DNA of 64,000 bases from Sphingobacteriaceae bacterium (lineage in GTDB: Bacteria > Bacteroidota > Bacteroidia > B-17B0 > Aurantibacillaceae): assembly GCA_016709575.1 (NCBI GenBank), contig JADJMM010000007.1:62001-126000 (forward strand), given 5' to 3'. The notes under the pieces were generated by a model that was given only the letters and a program-made list of their open reading frames with translations, was not told the DNA's origin and did not search any database. Positions 32,101 to 42,600 of the stretch are shown piece by piece (within the stretch, counting starts at the first letter, position 1; each line of letters begins with the position of its first letter). The position numbers and the translations under genes were made by a program.

Positions 32101-32404
32101 ATTTTTCGAGAGAAAATTCTTCTTTAACAGATTCAAAACGCATGCGGTGAAGAACAGCTTTTACAAATTGAGCTGCATTGTTATCGGCTTTAGCCTTAGC
32201 GTAAATAACTTCAACTACTTTTAGGCTGATTCGGTTAAGCCTTTATCCTGACAACTATCAACGCGTTTCCAAAGTTTGTCGTAATTATCGCTTTTGTTTA
32301 TGATGAAATCGGCTTTTAGTAAAAAAATTACTGAAAAACCCCATCGAAATAATGGTAGTTGCACTACACATCAGTAAAACCGTATAAATTTTTTTGAATG
32401 TCAT
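26183..32404 (-). CDS. Alpha-2-macroglobulin family protein (frameshifts near N-terminus)
   Basis: Very large exported protein (~2,070 aa reconstructed; 1,986 aa intact from an internal ATG at 32143). Bacterial A2Ms trap host or predator proteases in the periplasm by a bait and thioester mechanism. Visible features are macroglobulin-like domains (TDRAIYRPGQTVYFKSIV is the MG-repeat signature), a proline/lysine-rich low-complexity stretch (residues ~1130-1200), the A2M segment FFPHLETNEKGETVIKFTVPE, and the thioester motif YECAEQTFSRYY (C-x-E-Q). An alpha/alpha toroid follows (NEQARAFKKLQKAQTSNGGF). The signal peptide starts at 32404, with two or more indels between 32220 and 32330. Confidence 0.88.
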
Positions 32405-32615
32405 AATCTTGTCTTTATGCTATTTAGATGTAGAGAACCGCTTTATTCCACAAAAAAACCAAAAAATTTAGTTTAGAGTGTATTTTCCTGTAAAATAGAG
32501 CGTTATTTATTGAAATTATCCTAGAAACGAGACAAAAATCGGACAAATTTTTAGATTAAACTATGATAAAATGAGCAAAAAAATAACGAAATTTAAACAC
32601 TTAGCTTAAACGATT

Positions 32616-33140
32616 ATGGAAGCAATTATAGAATTACTTAAAATTATTTTACCGGCAACAGTTGTGTTTTTAGCTGTGTATTTTTTATTTCAGAAATTTT
32701 TTAAAAACGAGCAAGAGCGTCGTGACCACGACATAAAAAAGGCGGCTCTTAATTTAACTACGCCACAAAAAATTCAGGCTTACGAGCGTATCGTAATTTT
32801 TTTAGAGCGGATTAATCCAAGCGGCCTTGTTGTTCGTGTAAACAAGCATGGATTTACGTCGCGTCAGTTACATCAGGAATTAATACATTCTATTAAATCG
32901 GAGTATGAGCATAATATTTCGCAACAAATATTTGTTTCTCACAATTCATGGGAGTTAGTAAAAACAGCAAAGGAAGAGTTAATTAAACTTGTAAACATTG
33001 CTGCTACTAAAGTTCCCGGCGAGGCTCCATCAAATGAACTGGCAATGATGATTTTAAATATTGTTGGTGGTCTTGATAAAAAAATGCCAAGCGAAGTCGC
33101 TCTAGAATACATTAAGAAAGAAATCGCAAGAATATTTTAA
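32616..33140 (+). CDS. Conserved membrane-anchored protein upstream of mutAB (DUF7935-like)
   Basis: 174 aa with one N-terminal transmembrane helix (LKIILPATVVFLAVYFLFQKF), a charged stretch, then a soluble helical domain containing QAYERIVIFLERINPSG and QIFVSHNSWELVKTAKEEL. I do not know an experimentally assigned role. A protein of this kind commonly precedes the methylmalonyl-CoA mutase genes in Bacteroidota, as here (30 bp before mutA), so a link to that enzyme or to its regulation is plausible but unproven. Confidence 0.6.
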   Translation: MEAIIELLKIILPATVVFLAVYFLFQKFFKNEQERRDHDIKKAALNLTTPQKIQAYERIVIFLERINPSGLVVRVNKHGFTSRQLHQELIHSIKSEYEHNISQQIFVSHNSWELVKTAKEELIKLVNIAATKVPGEAPSNELAMMILNIVGGLDKKMPSEVALEYIKKEIARIF

Positions 33141-33170
33141 TAGATACTTCATTTACTGAAGAACAGAAGT

Positions 33171-34463
33171 ATGGAAAAACTTTTCTCAGAATTTAACGGC
33201 CTTACTTCCGCACAATGGAAAGAACAAATTGTAAAAGATTTAAAAGGTGTAGATTTTAATCAACTTGTTTGGAAAACCCACAACGGTTTTGATGTGAATC
33301 CATTTTACACAGCGGAAGATTTAAAAGAAACTAAACAACCGCTTTTTACCAATAGTGATTGGGATATTTGTGAGCAAATAATGGTGGCGGATGAAAAGGA
33401 GGCGAATCAACGCGCTTTAAAAGCACTAGAAGGTGGTGCAAGCGGATTGTCTTTCTTCATCAATAAAAAAATCAACACTACAGTTTTATTAAAGGATATT
33501 TCTTTAAAGCACATTTATTCTCAATTCAACATTTCTAACGATGCATTGCATGTATTAGATGATTTGAAAGAGTTTTATGGAAAAGTAAATGAACACGATG
33601 GAAAAGTAAAATGTTTTGTCAATATTGATCCTTTACATTTGTTGGCGTTTTATGGTGAGTGGCATGAGGATGAGGCAAAAGATTTGTCGGTACTAAATAA
33701 ATTGCAACACATTCCGGTAAATGCTGGTTTGTATGAAGACGCAGGCGCAAGTACTGTAAATGAATTAGCAATTGGACTAGCACACGCTAATGAATATTTT
33801 AATTATTTATCGGAACAGAAAAATTTAAAAGATAAGTCACTTCACTTTTCTTTTTCTGTTGCACCTGATTTTTTTACAGAAATTGCAAAGTTCAGAGCTT
33901 TCAGAAAATTAATTGGATTACTGCAGGAACAATACAATATAAGTTTCCCAATACATATTCATGCACAAACCACAATGGCCGATAAAAGCAGCATGGATAT
34001 TTATAATAATATGTTGCGTACAACTACGGAGGCCATGAGCGCTGTAATCGGCGGAGCAAACAGTTTAAGTGTTTTGCCGTACAACGAAGGTTTCGAAGAA
34101 GGAAGTGAGTTTAGTTCGAGAATCGCCATCAATCAACAACACATTTTAAAAGACGAGTCTTATTTGAATAAGGTGGCTGATATTTCAGCAGGTTCGTATT
34201 ATATAGAATCAGTTACGGATTCCATAGCAGAAAAAGCTTGGGAACAATTTAAAGTTATTGAAAGTAAAGGCGGATTTATTGCTTGCTTAAAAAATAATTT
34301 TATTCAAGATTTAATTTCGCAAGGCGCTAGTTCATTACAGCAAGAATTCAATGAAGGCAAGTTGGTTTTAGTAGGCGTAAATAAGTACGAGAATAAAGGA
34401 GAAAGTAGTAAGTATAAGAATGCTATGCCGGATGAAGTACAGAAAAGGAAATCGCGCCAATAA
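33171..34463 (+). CDS. mutA: Methylmalonyl-CoA mutase small (beta) subunit
   Basis: 430-aa non-catalytic partner of MutB. The N-terminal motif LFSEFNGLTSAQWKEQIVKDLKG and DVNPFYTAEDL are typical of the Bacteroidota small subunit. The TIM-barrel portion has PIHIHAQTTMADKSSMDIYNN and IGGANSLSVLPYNEGFEE, corresponding to the large subunit's THCQTSGWSLTEQDPYNN and GGTQSLHTNALDEA. There is no C-terminal B12-binding domain, as expected for this subunit. The complex interconverts succinyl-CoA and methylmalonyl-CoA in propionate metabolism. Confidence 0.9.
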   Translation: MEKLFSEFNGLTSAQWKEQIVKDLKGVDFNQLVWKTHNGFDVNPFYTAEDLKETKQPLFTNSDWDICEQIMVADEKEANQRALKALEGGASGLSFFINKKINTTVLLKDISLKHIYSQFNISNDALHVLDDLKEFYGKVNEHDGKVKCFVNIDPLHLLAFYGEWHEDEAKDLSVLNKLQHIPVNAGLYEDAGASTVNELAIGLAHANEYFNYLSEQKNLKDKSLHFSFSVAPDFFTEIAKFRAFRKLIGLLQEQYNISFPIHIHAQTTMADKSSMDIYNNMLRTTTEAMSAVIGGANSLSVLPYNEGFEEGSEFSSRIAINQQHILKDESYLNKVADISAGSYYIESVTDSIAEKAWEQFKVIESKGGFIACLKNNFIQDLISQGASSLQQEFNEGKLVLVGVNKYENKGESSKYKNAMPDEVQKRKSRQ

Positions 34464-34519
34464 AACCAATACGCTTAGCCTATTCAGTAGAAAATAAAAA
34501 AAACAGTTACTACGAACTA

Positions 34520-36642
34520 ATGAGAAAAGATTTTTCAAATATTAAATATACATCAACCTCGAAGGGAACTGTCACTACGAGCGTAGTCGAGAAGTTCACT
34601 ACAGCTGAGCAAATCGAACTCAAACCAATTTATACTTCAGCTGATACCAAAAAGTTAGAACACATCAATTTTGGCGCAGGCGTTGCTCCTTTTTTACGCG
34701 GACCATATTCCAGCATGTACGTTCAAAATCCGTGGACTATTCGTCAGTATGCAGGGTTTAGTACAGCGGAAGAAAGCAATGCATTTTACAGAAGGAATTT
34801 AGCTGGGGGGCAAAAAGGATTATCAGTTGCATTTGATTTAGCAACACACCGTGGTTATGATAGTGATCACGAAAGAGTAGAAGGTGATGTTGGAAAGGCA
34901 GGAGTTGCTATAGATTCAATTTTAGATATGAAAATTTTGTTCGATCAGATTCCTTTAGATCAGATGAGTGTTTCCATGACTATGAACGGAGCTGTTCTTC
35001 CTATTCTTGCATTTTATATTGTTGCAGCAGAAGAGCAGGGTGTGAGTATGGATAAATTGAGCGGCACTATTCAAAACGATATTTTAAAGAATTCATGGTG
35101 CGGAATACGTATATCTATCCGCCCTCTCATTCCATGAAAATCATTGCAGATATTTTTGAATTCACTTCTAAAAATATGCCGAAGTTCAATTCAATTTCTA
35201 TTAGTGGTTATCACATGCAAGAAGCAGGTGCTACTGCCGACATTGAATTAGCATACACTTTGGCAGATGGATTGGAATACATTCGCACTGGTGTAAAATC
35301 AGGATTAGACATTGATGCATTTGCACCACGCTTATCTTTTTTCTGGGCAATCGGTATGAATCATTTTATGGAGATTGCAAAAATGCGTGCAGCACGAATG
35401 TTGTGGGCAAAGATTGTAAAGCAGTTTAATCCTAAATCAGCAAAATCATTAGCGCTACGCACGCATTGTCAAACCAGCGGATGGAGTTTAACAGAACAAG
35501 ATCCATATAATAATGTCGCTCGCACTTGTATTGAAGCATTAGCGGCTGCAATGGGCGGAACACAAAGTTTACATACCAATGCATTAGATGAAGCAATTGC
35601 TTTACCAACAGATTTCAGCGCACGCATTGCACGTAACACACAAATTTTCCTACAACAAGAAACAAATGTTTGTAAAGTAGTTGATCCTTGGGGCGGTTCT
35701 TATTATGTAGAAAGTTTAACGAATGAGTTAGCTCAAAAAGCTTGGACATTAATTCAGGAAGTGGAAGAGTTAGGCGGAATGGCAAAAGCTATTGAAACCG
35801 GTATTCCAAAAATGAGAATTGAAGAAGCTGCTGCGCGTAAACAAGCACGCATTGATGGAGGAAAAGATATTATTGTTGGTGTGAATGCCTTTAAAACAGA
35901 TGAGAAAACTAACATTGAAGTTCGAGATGTTGATAATACAAAAGTCCGCACACAGCAATTAGAACGATTAGAAAAATTAAAGGCAGAACGTAACAATGAA
36001 GAAGTTGAAAAGCATTAAACGCTTTAACAGAAGCTGCAAAATCAGGGAAAGGAAATTTATTGAGTTATCAATTAATGCAGCACGCGTTCGCGCATCGTTA
36101 GGAGAAATTTCATTGGCTTTAGAAAAAGTGTATGGTCGGTATAAAGCAAGCATTCGTTCAATAGCCGGCGTTTATAGTAAAGAAATTAGTATGGATAAAG
36201 ATTTTGCAAAAGCTCGAGAGTTAGCAGATAAATTTGCCGAACAAGATGGTCGTCGTCCACGTATCATGGTGGCAAAAATGGGACAAGATGGTCACGACCG
36301 CGGCGCAAAAGTAATCGCTACCGGTTTTGCTGATATGGGATTTGATGTAGATATTGGTCCGTTATTTCAAACGCCTGCCGAAGCAGCGAAGCAAGCTGTA
36401 GAAAACGACGTTCATATTTTAGGCATCAGTAGTTTAGCGGCCGGACATAAAACTTTAGTTCCGCAAGTAATTGAAGAGTTGAAAAATATAAGCGCGAAGA
36501 TATTATAGTTGTTGCTGGAGGAGTAATTCCGCAGCAAGATTATGATTTTTTATATAAAGCAGGGGTGAGTTTTATTTTTGGCCCGGGCACTGTTATTGCA
36601 AAAAGTGCTCAGGAGATTCTTGAAAAACTTTTGAAGAAGTAA
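34520..36642 (+). CDS. mutB: Methylmalonyl-CoA mutase large (alpha) subunit (about three frameshifts)
   Basis: B12-dependent catalytic subunit (~708 aa reconstructed). N-terminal substrate region FLRGPYSSMYVQNPWTIRQY and NLAGGQKGLSVAFDLATHRG are highly conserved. The barrel has THCQTSGWSLTEQDPYNN. The C-terminal cobalamin domain has KMGQDGHDRGAKVIATGFAD with the D-x-H-x-x-G base-off motif, and VVAGGVIPQQDYDFLYKAG. Indels near 35100, 36010 and 36495 break the frame, but every conserved block is present, so the enzyme is probably functional. A palindromic element lies in frame near the N-terminus. The stop abuts the stop of the convergent T9SS gene. Confidence 0.93.
34567..34598. repeat. Palindromic repeat-like element inside mutB
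   Basis: Nested inverted repeat: outer arms GAACT/AGTTC and inner arms ACTACG-AG-CGTAGT. It is translated in frame (about residues 16-27 of MutB, GTVTTSVVEKF) in the variable linker between MRKDFSNI and the conserved VKP/LKPxY block. The composition resembles palindromes usually seen between Bacteroidota genes. It looks like a small element tolerated inside a coding region. Confidence 0.55.
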
Positions 36643-38148
36643 TTACTGAACAATTAATTTCCCGCTGCGTATTTTTTCAGAATCTGATGAAATAGTATAG
36701 AAATAAATCCCCTTTTGTAAATCGTGCTGAATGTTTGTTTTGCTTTCTGAGATTTTTTGGCGTTTCACTTCTTTTCCCAAAACATCGTAAAGTATAATCA
36801 CTGAATTATTAATCGAATTGTTTTTTAAATCAACATTAAAATAATTCTCGGATGGATTCGGATAAACAGAAATTTCATTTTCTGTAGATAAATTTTCATT
36901 CACGCCAACGCCTGAATTGAATTCAAAAGCACCAATATCATTAGCCGGACCGCTCATGACTCTTGGCGCTAAAGCGGAAGTGAAATTCATGTATTCATTT
37001 ACTGGAAGCAGAGAAAACCATTTGCTGCTAAACCTGCATTTTGAACAATTATTAATGAAAGACAAAGCAGTGGATGTTAAATGAAATCATTTGCGGCTGC
37101 ATTTACAAAACCAACTATTGTATAGTTGTTTAGAATACGGTTTGCTAAAGTATCTAGTGCCTGGCCCAAGTGAACCCGAGATAAAGTTGCTCATGCTTGC
37201 AGAAGATGCCTTTGCGAAAATGTTATTGTACACTTTAAATTTATTTATCCCGCTAGTCGGCGAAACACTAAAATATCTGAAACTAGTTGATGTGTACTTA
37301 TTAATAACTGTATTATTTATGAAGTAAAAATCCTCAATAGGATTTGTAGCAGCATCATAACTTACAATTCCATGATTAATACTATTGACACCTTGAATAA
37401 TTGTATTTCCAATAATCACATTTAATCCACCTTGTGCAATGTTTATTTCCCAACTACCTTGTCCATTAGCCTCGTCAATCACATTATAAAGAATATAGCT
37501 TTTTTGCGCTCTTGTTTTTAAACTGTTCGCTTCACCACGCGGATCATGGAAATAACAATTTTTCACCAATAAACTATCAGTTTGAGCGCTGATATAAATA
37601 TTATGCTCGTACCCCGAGAAGGAAGTATTACCAATAACTTCATAACCGTTATTAAAAAATTCAGAGTTTACAATAGAAACACATGCCCCTGTATAAGAAC
37701 CACCTTCTAAAATCCCATTCTGACAAGAATTAAACTGACAATTTCTTATAGTTAAATCTTTTGCTTGATATCTGATTCCCGCACCATTTCCTCCGTTTCC
37801 GTCAGAAACTCTTGCGCCTTCAAATACAATATTATCTATAGTTGCATTTCCGGTAATTGCAGGATTTGCAAAAACCCAAATGCCTTTTCCATTAGCAATA
37901 TCACCACCAGTCCAGCGCATTATACTTCTATTGCTTCCTGTACCCAAACCTCTAAACGTAAGGTTTTTCGTCCAGATAACAGGATCGTTTAAATAAACGC
38001 CACCGTCAATTTCAATCGTGTCTCCATTCTGAACTAAATTTACAACCGCACTTGGTGTTGTATAAGTTTGAGTGGCGCCCACTTTCCAAGTCGCAGCTTG
38101 TATTGAAAGTGTTGCAATGGCAAATAGAAGTAAAAATTTATTTTTCAT
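36643..38148 (-). CDS. T9SS-exported right-handed beta-helix protein (frameshifted)
   Basis: Secreted protein of ~500 aa. Signal peptide FLLLFAIATLSIQA, then a parallel beta-helix with repeated short strands (TIRNCQFNSCQNGILEGG, SIVNSEFFNNGYEVIGNTS, LLVKNCYFHDPRGEANSLK) like polysaccharide lyase and pectin-lyase folds. It ends with a type A T9SS sorting tail (ISVYPNPSENYFNVDL ... GIYFYTISSDSEKIRSGKLIVQ). Indels around 37050-37160 split helix and tail. It is probably delivered to the surface by the Por/T9SS machine. A carbohydrate target is likely from the fold, but no catalytic site was identified. Confidence 0.82.
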
Positions 38149-38166
38149 AATAATTTAGTTTAAAAT

Positions 38167-38592
38167 TTAACTCGTATGATCAACAACAATCACCCATTTG
38201 CCATTTAATTTTTTCCAGAGTAAAGTATAATGACCGCCAACATCGCCTTCTTTTCTTTTCAAACTCCATTTTCCAATTACAAAGATTTTATTGGGCGATA
38301 ATTGTTCTATCGTATTATTTTCAAAAGTTAAAACACCCATTGCATCTGCATTCGGGTAGTTTTTCTTATAATTATCTAAGGTTTTTTGCCAGCCGTAAGT
38401 GATACCTTTGCTTCCAATAAATTTTAAACTGTCGCTTTTCCAATAATAAGCCATAAACCCTTCAACATCGGCCTTATTCCATGCAATTTCTTGTTTTTGC
38501 ATGGCCTCTTTTACCTCTGAAATGTCGGTTTTCGACTGACCAATACCGGCAAGTGTAAGAAGACTAAAAAAAGTAAGGAGTAGTGATTTCAT
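38167..38592 (-). CDS. Exported DUF4440 / NTF2-like protein
   Basis: 141 aa with a signal peptide (LLLTFFSLLTLAGIGQS) and a single NTF2-like cone fold: helix EVKEAMQKQEIAWNKADVEG, then FMAYYWKSDSLKFIGSKG, and closing strands HYTLLWKKLNGKWVIVVDHTS. Such domains occur as small-molecule binders or enzymes of many kinds; no active site can be assigned. It starts at the ATG 38590-38592, divergent from the SAM riboswitch. Confidence 0.8.
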   Translation of the reverse strand: MKSLLLTFFSLLTLAGIGQSKTDISEVKEAMQKQEIAWNKADVEGFMAYYWKSDSLKFIGSKGITYGWQKTLDNYKKNYPNADAMGVLTFENNTIEQLSPNKIFVIGKWSLKRKEGDVGGHYTLLWKKLNGKWVIVVDHTS

Positions 38593-38672
38593 GGGATGAT
38601 TTTAGCTCTAAAATAGGGATTTTTATGTTATTTGGAAAAGCTGTATCTTTACGCCCAGTTCTTTATAGTATG

Positions 38673-38848
38673 CTTATTGCGAAAGGAGGAGGGACACGCC
38701 CTATGATACCTTACCAACCCTGATTCAATTAGTGAATTAGTGAATCTGTGAATTAGTGAGTTTAACTCGCTACCTCATAACTCACCAACTCGCCAACTGT
38801 ACCAGAAGGTGGGAAATCGTGATTCCGTTTAAACGGAGTGCAAATAAG
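38673..38848 (+). promoter_or_regulatory. SAM-I (S-box) riboswitch with enlarged P3
   Basis: P1 is formed by CTTATTGC (38673-38680) and GCAAATAAG (38840-38848). The P2 and kink-turn side shows the family pattern GAGGGAC...GCCCTATGA followed by CCAACC. The 3' side has AAGGTGGGAAATC, the J3/4 and P4 segment of S-box aptamers. High SAM should stabilise the aptamer and let the downstream terminator form. P3 is much longer than usual because it contains the repeat at 38724-38798. A TATCTTTA box at 38644-38651 may be the promoter. Confidence 0.85.
38724..38798. repeat. 8-bp-period repeat inserted in the riboswitch P3 arm
   Basis: The left part has units GTGAATTA, GTGAATCT, GTGAATTA (38732-38755) followed by GTGAG. 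The right part has CTCACCAA and CTCGCCAA units (38781-38796). The two parts are partly complementary, so they can fold into one long imperfect hairpin that replaces the normal P3 loop. Confidence 0.7.
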
Positions 38849-38885
38849 CCGGAGTAATTAGTATTTAATAAAACAAAATATAACT

Positions 38886-38918
38886 AATCCCTTCCGGTAA
38901 AACGTAAGGGATTTTTTT
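38886..38918 (+). terminator. Rho-independent terminator of the SAM riboswitch
   Basis: AATCCCTT (38886-38893) pairs with AAGGGATT (38906-38913), followed by a T run ending 4 nt before the ATG of the methyltransferase. It is the expression platform: formation in high SAM would stop transcription before the operon. Confidence 0.8.
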
Positions 38919-38922
38919 ATTT

Positions 38923-39694
38923 ATGACAGTTGTAACAAATAGATTTTCTGATAGAGTTGACAATTACGTCAAGTATCGTCCGCATTACCCTGCGGAGGTA
39001 ATTGACTTTTTGAGAACTGAGAAAATTATTTTTGAAAATGCTGTTATAGCTGATATTGGCTCGGGCACAGGAATTTCAGCCGAATTGTTTTTAAAGAATA
39101 ATTATAAGGTATTTGGTGTTGAGCCTAACGAACCAATGCGTGAAGCAGCAGAACGAATCTTGCAAAATTATTCCGACAAAAACTTATTTGTTTCAATAAA
39201 TGGAAAAGCAGAAGCAACAACATTAGAAAACAATAGTGTGGATGTGATTGTTTGCGCACAAGCTTTTCATTGGTTCAACAATGATGCTTTTAAGAATGAA
39301 TGTAAGCGCATATTAAAACCAAGCGGACAAGTAGTTTTAATGTGGAATGATAGAAGAACGGATACAACCGACTTTTTAAAAGTGTACGAAGACTTTTACA
39401 AATGTTCGGAACGGATTATAAAGAGATCAATCATAAAAATACACAAGAAACGTCTCAGTTTGATAATTTCTTTGGGAAGCAGAATTACAAAGAGAAAAGC
39501 TTTTACAATTATCAGGATGTGGATTTTGCAGGTTTAAAGGGAAGAGTATTGTCATCATCTTATATGCCAAATGAAGAGCATAAGGATTTTGAATTTATGA
39601 TTTACTGTTTAAAGAAAATATTTATGCGCTACCAGGAAAATGGTGTAGTGCGATTAGATTACGATACAAAATTTATTACGGTCAACTCAATTAA
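38923..39694 (+). CDS. Class I SAM-dependent methyltransferase (two frameshifts)
   Basis: Rossmann-fold methyltransferase of ~257 aa. N-terminal FSDRVDNYVKYRPHYPAEVI, motif I VIADIGSGTGISAELFL, the acidic VFGVEPNEPMREAAE, and the motif IV/post region DVIVCAQAFHWFNNDAF and ILKPSGQVVLMWNDRR are clear. Indels near 39395 and in a T-run near 39675 make the frame run into metH. Restored, it ends YYGQLN with TAA at 39692-39694. It is the first gene after a SAM riboswitch and consumes SAM, or makes or moves a methylated product. The substrate is unknown. Confidence 0.82.
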
Positions 39695-39698
39695 GATT

Positions 39699-42600
39699 AT
39701 GAACTCAGACATTAAAAAGGAATTAGAAAAACGAATTTTAGTAATTGATGGCGCGATGGGCACCATGATTCAGCAATACAAGCTGGAGGAAAAAGATTAC
39801 CGCGGTAAACGTTTTCAGAATGGCCGAAGGATTTAAAAGGGAATAACGACTTATTGTCGATTACCCAACCACAAATCATTAAAGCTATTCATAAAGAGTA
39901 TTTAAAAGCCGGCGCTGATATTATTGAAACAAATACGTTCAGTGCAACTACTGTGGCAATGGCAGATTACGGCATGGAGTCGTTAGCTTACGAATTAAAT
40001 TATGAATCGGCTAAAATTGCGAAAGAAGCTGTTGCAGAATTTAAGAAGGAATTTCCTGAATTTGCAGACGTTCCGAAATATGTTGCGGGTGCGTTCGGAC
40101 CAACGAATCGTACTTTATCATTATCTCCAAATGTAAATGATCCGGGGTTCCGTGCTATTACGTTTGATGAATTAGTTGAAGCGTACGCAGAACAAGCAAA
40201 AGGCTTAATTGAAGGCGGCTCAGATATTCTATTAGTAGAAACTATTTTTGATACGTTGAATGCGAAAGCAGCTTTGTTCGCTATTCAAAATGTGTGTAAA
40301 GAAAAAAATATTAAAATGCCGGTGATGGTGTCTGGAACTATTACCGATGCCAGCGGAAGAACTTTATCAGGACAAACTACAGAAGCATTTTTGAATTCTA
40401 TTTCTCATGTTGACTTGTTAAGCGTTGGATTGAATTGTGCATTAGGCGCAAAAGATATGCGTCCGTATTTAGAAGAGCTTTCTGATAAAGCTCCTTTCTT
40501 CGTGAGCGCTTATCCAAACGCCGGTTTGCCAAATCAATTTGGTGAATACGATCAGGATGCTCATGCAATGGGACATGAAGTTGAAGAATTTTTTAAAAGC
40601 AGGATTTTTAAATATTGTGGGAGGTTGTTGCGGAACTACGCCTTCACACATTAAACGCATTGCTGAAATCGCAAAAGTATCGAAGCCAAGAAAAAACCAG
40701 CTGCAGACACATTAATGCACTTAAGCGGATTAGAACCAGTAACGCTTCGTCCGGAAAGTAATTTCATGAATGTTGGTGAACGTACAAACGTAACCGGCTC
40801 TAAAAAATTCCTACGCTTAATTAAAGAAGGAAATTTTGAAGAGGCACTTTCTATTGCCAAAGATCAAGTGGATGGCGGTGCGCAGGTGATTGATGTGAAC
40901 ATGGACGAAGGAATGCTGGATAGCGAAGCAGCCATGACTAAGTTTTTAAATCTCATTGCTTCTGAACCGGATATTTCACGCGTTCCAATTATGATTGATT
41001 CTTCTAAATGGTCGGTGATAGAAGCAGGATTAAAATGTGTTCAGGGAAAAGCTATTGTGAATTCAATTTCCATGAAGGAAGGCGAAGAGAAATTTATTGA
41101 ACAGGCTAAAAAAATAAAACAATACGGTGCCGCTGTTATTGTGATGGCATTTGACGAAGTTGGTCAGGCTGACACATTACAGCGACGAATTGATATTTGT
41201 AAGCGTGCGTATGATATTTTAGTGAACAAAGTAAACTTCCCGCCACAAGATATTATTTTTGATCCGAATATTTTTCCTGTTGCAACAGGAATGGAAGAAC
41301 ATCGCTTAAACGCTTTGGATTTTTTCCAAGCAACAAAATGGATTAAGGAAAATTTACCATTTGCAAAAGTGAGTGGAGGAGTGAGTAACGTAAGTTTCTC
41401 TTTCCGTGGTAATGATCACGTTCGTGAAGCTATTCACTCAGCCTTTTTGTATCATGCTATTAAAAATGGTATGGACATGGGAATTGTAAATCCATCTCAA
41501 TTGGTGATTTACGACGATATTGATAAAAAATTGTTAGAATTAGTTGAAGATGTATTACTAAACAGAAGAGATGATGCAACTGAACGTTTAGTAGAACATG
41601 CGGAATCATTAAAAGGAATTTCAGCACAAAAAACAGAGAAAGACGAAGAGTGGAGAAAAGGAACAGTAGAAGAAAGATTAAGTCACGCCTTAGTAAAAGG
41701 ATTAGTAGAACATATTGATGCAGATACAGAAGAGGCAAGATTAAAATTAGGGCAGGCCGCTGCACGTTATCGAAGGACCCTAATGGATGGAATGAATGTG
41801 GTAGGAGATTTATTTGGTAGTGGAAAAATGTTCTTGCCACAAGTAGTAAAGAGCGCACGTGTAATGAAAAAAGCCGTTGCGTATTTAGAACCATTTTTAC
41901 AAGCAGAGAAGGAAGCGAATAAGAAAGCGGGAATTGTTGGCGACGGCAGACAAAACGCGGGAAAAATTTTAATGGCAACAGTAAAAGGAGATGTACACGA
42001 TATTGGAAAAAATATTGTTGGAGTTGTATTAGCTTGTAACAATTATGAAATTATAGATTTAGGCGTAATGGTTTCTTGCGATAAAATTTTAGAGGAAGCT
42101 AAAAAACACAATGTCGATGTAATTGGCTTAAGTGGATTAATCACACCTTCATTAGATGAAATGGTTCACGTGGCTAAGGAAATGGAACGCTTAGGATTCA
42201 AAACTCCTCTGTTAATCGGAGGCGCCACAACTTCTAAAGTTCATACAGCCATAAAAATTGCGCAAAATTATTCCGGACCGGTTGTTCATGTTAACGATGC
42301 GAGTAAATCTGTTCCTGTGGCAAGCAGTTTAATTTCGAATGAATTACGCGACGCGTTTATGGCCGAGGTGAATAAAGATTACGAACGTGTTCGTGAACAA
42401 AATAAAATGCACAAGGACAAAATAAGTTTATTCCATTGGCAGAAGCGAGAGATAATAAATTGAAATTAGATTTCAGTAACGGAAGCATTTCAAAACCTGC
42501 ATTTTTAGGAAACAAAACATTCAACAATTATTCCTTAAAAGAAGTAGCTGAGTTTATTGATTGACGCCGTTTTTCCATAGCTGGGAAATGAAAGGGTCTT

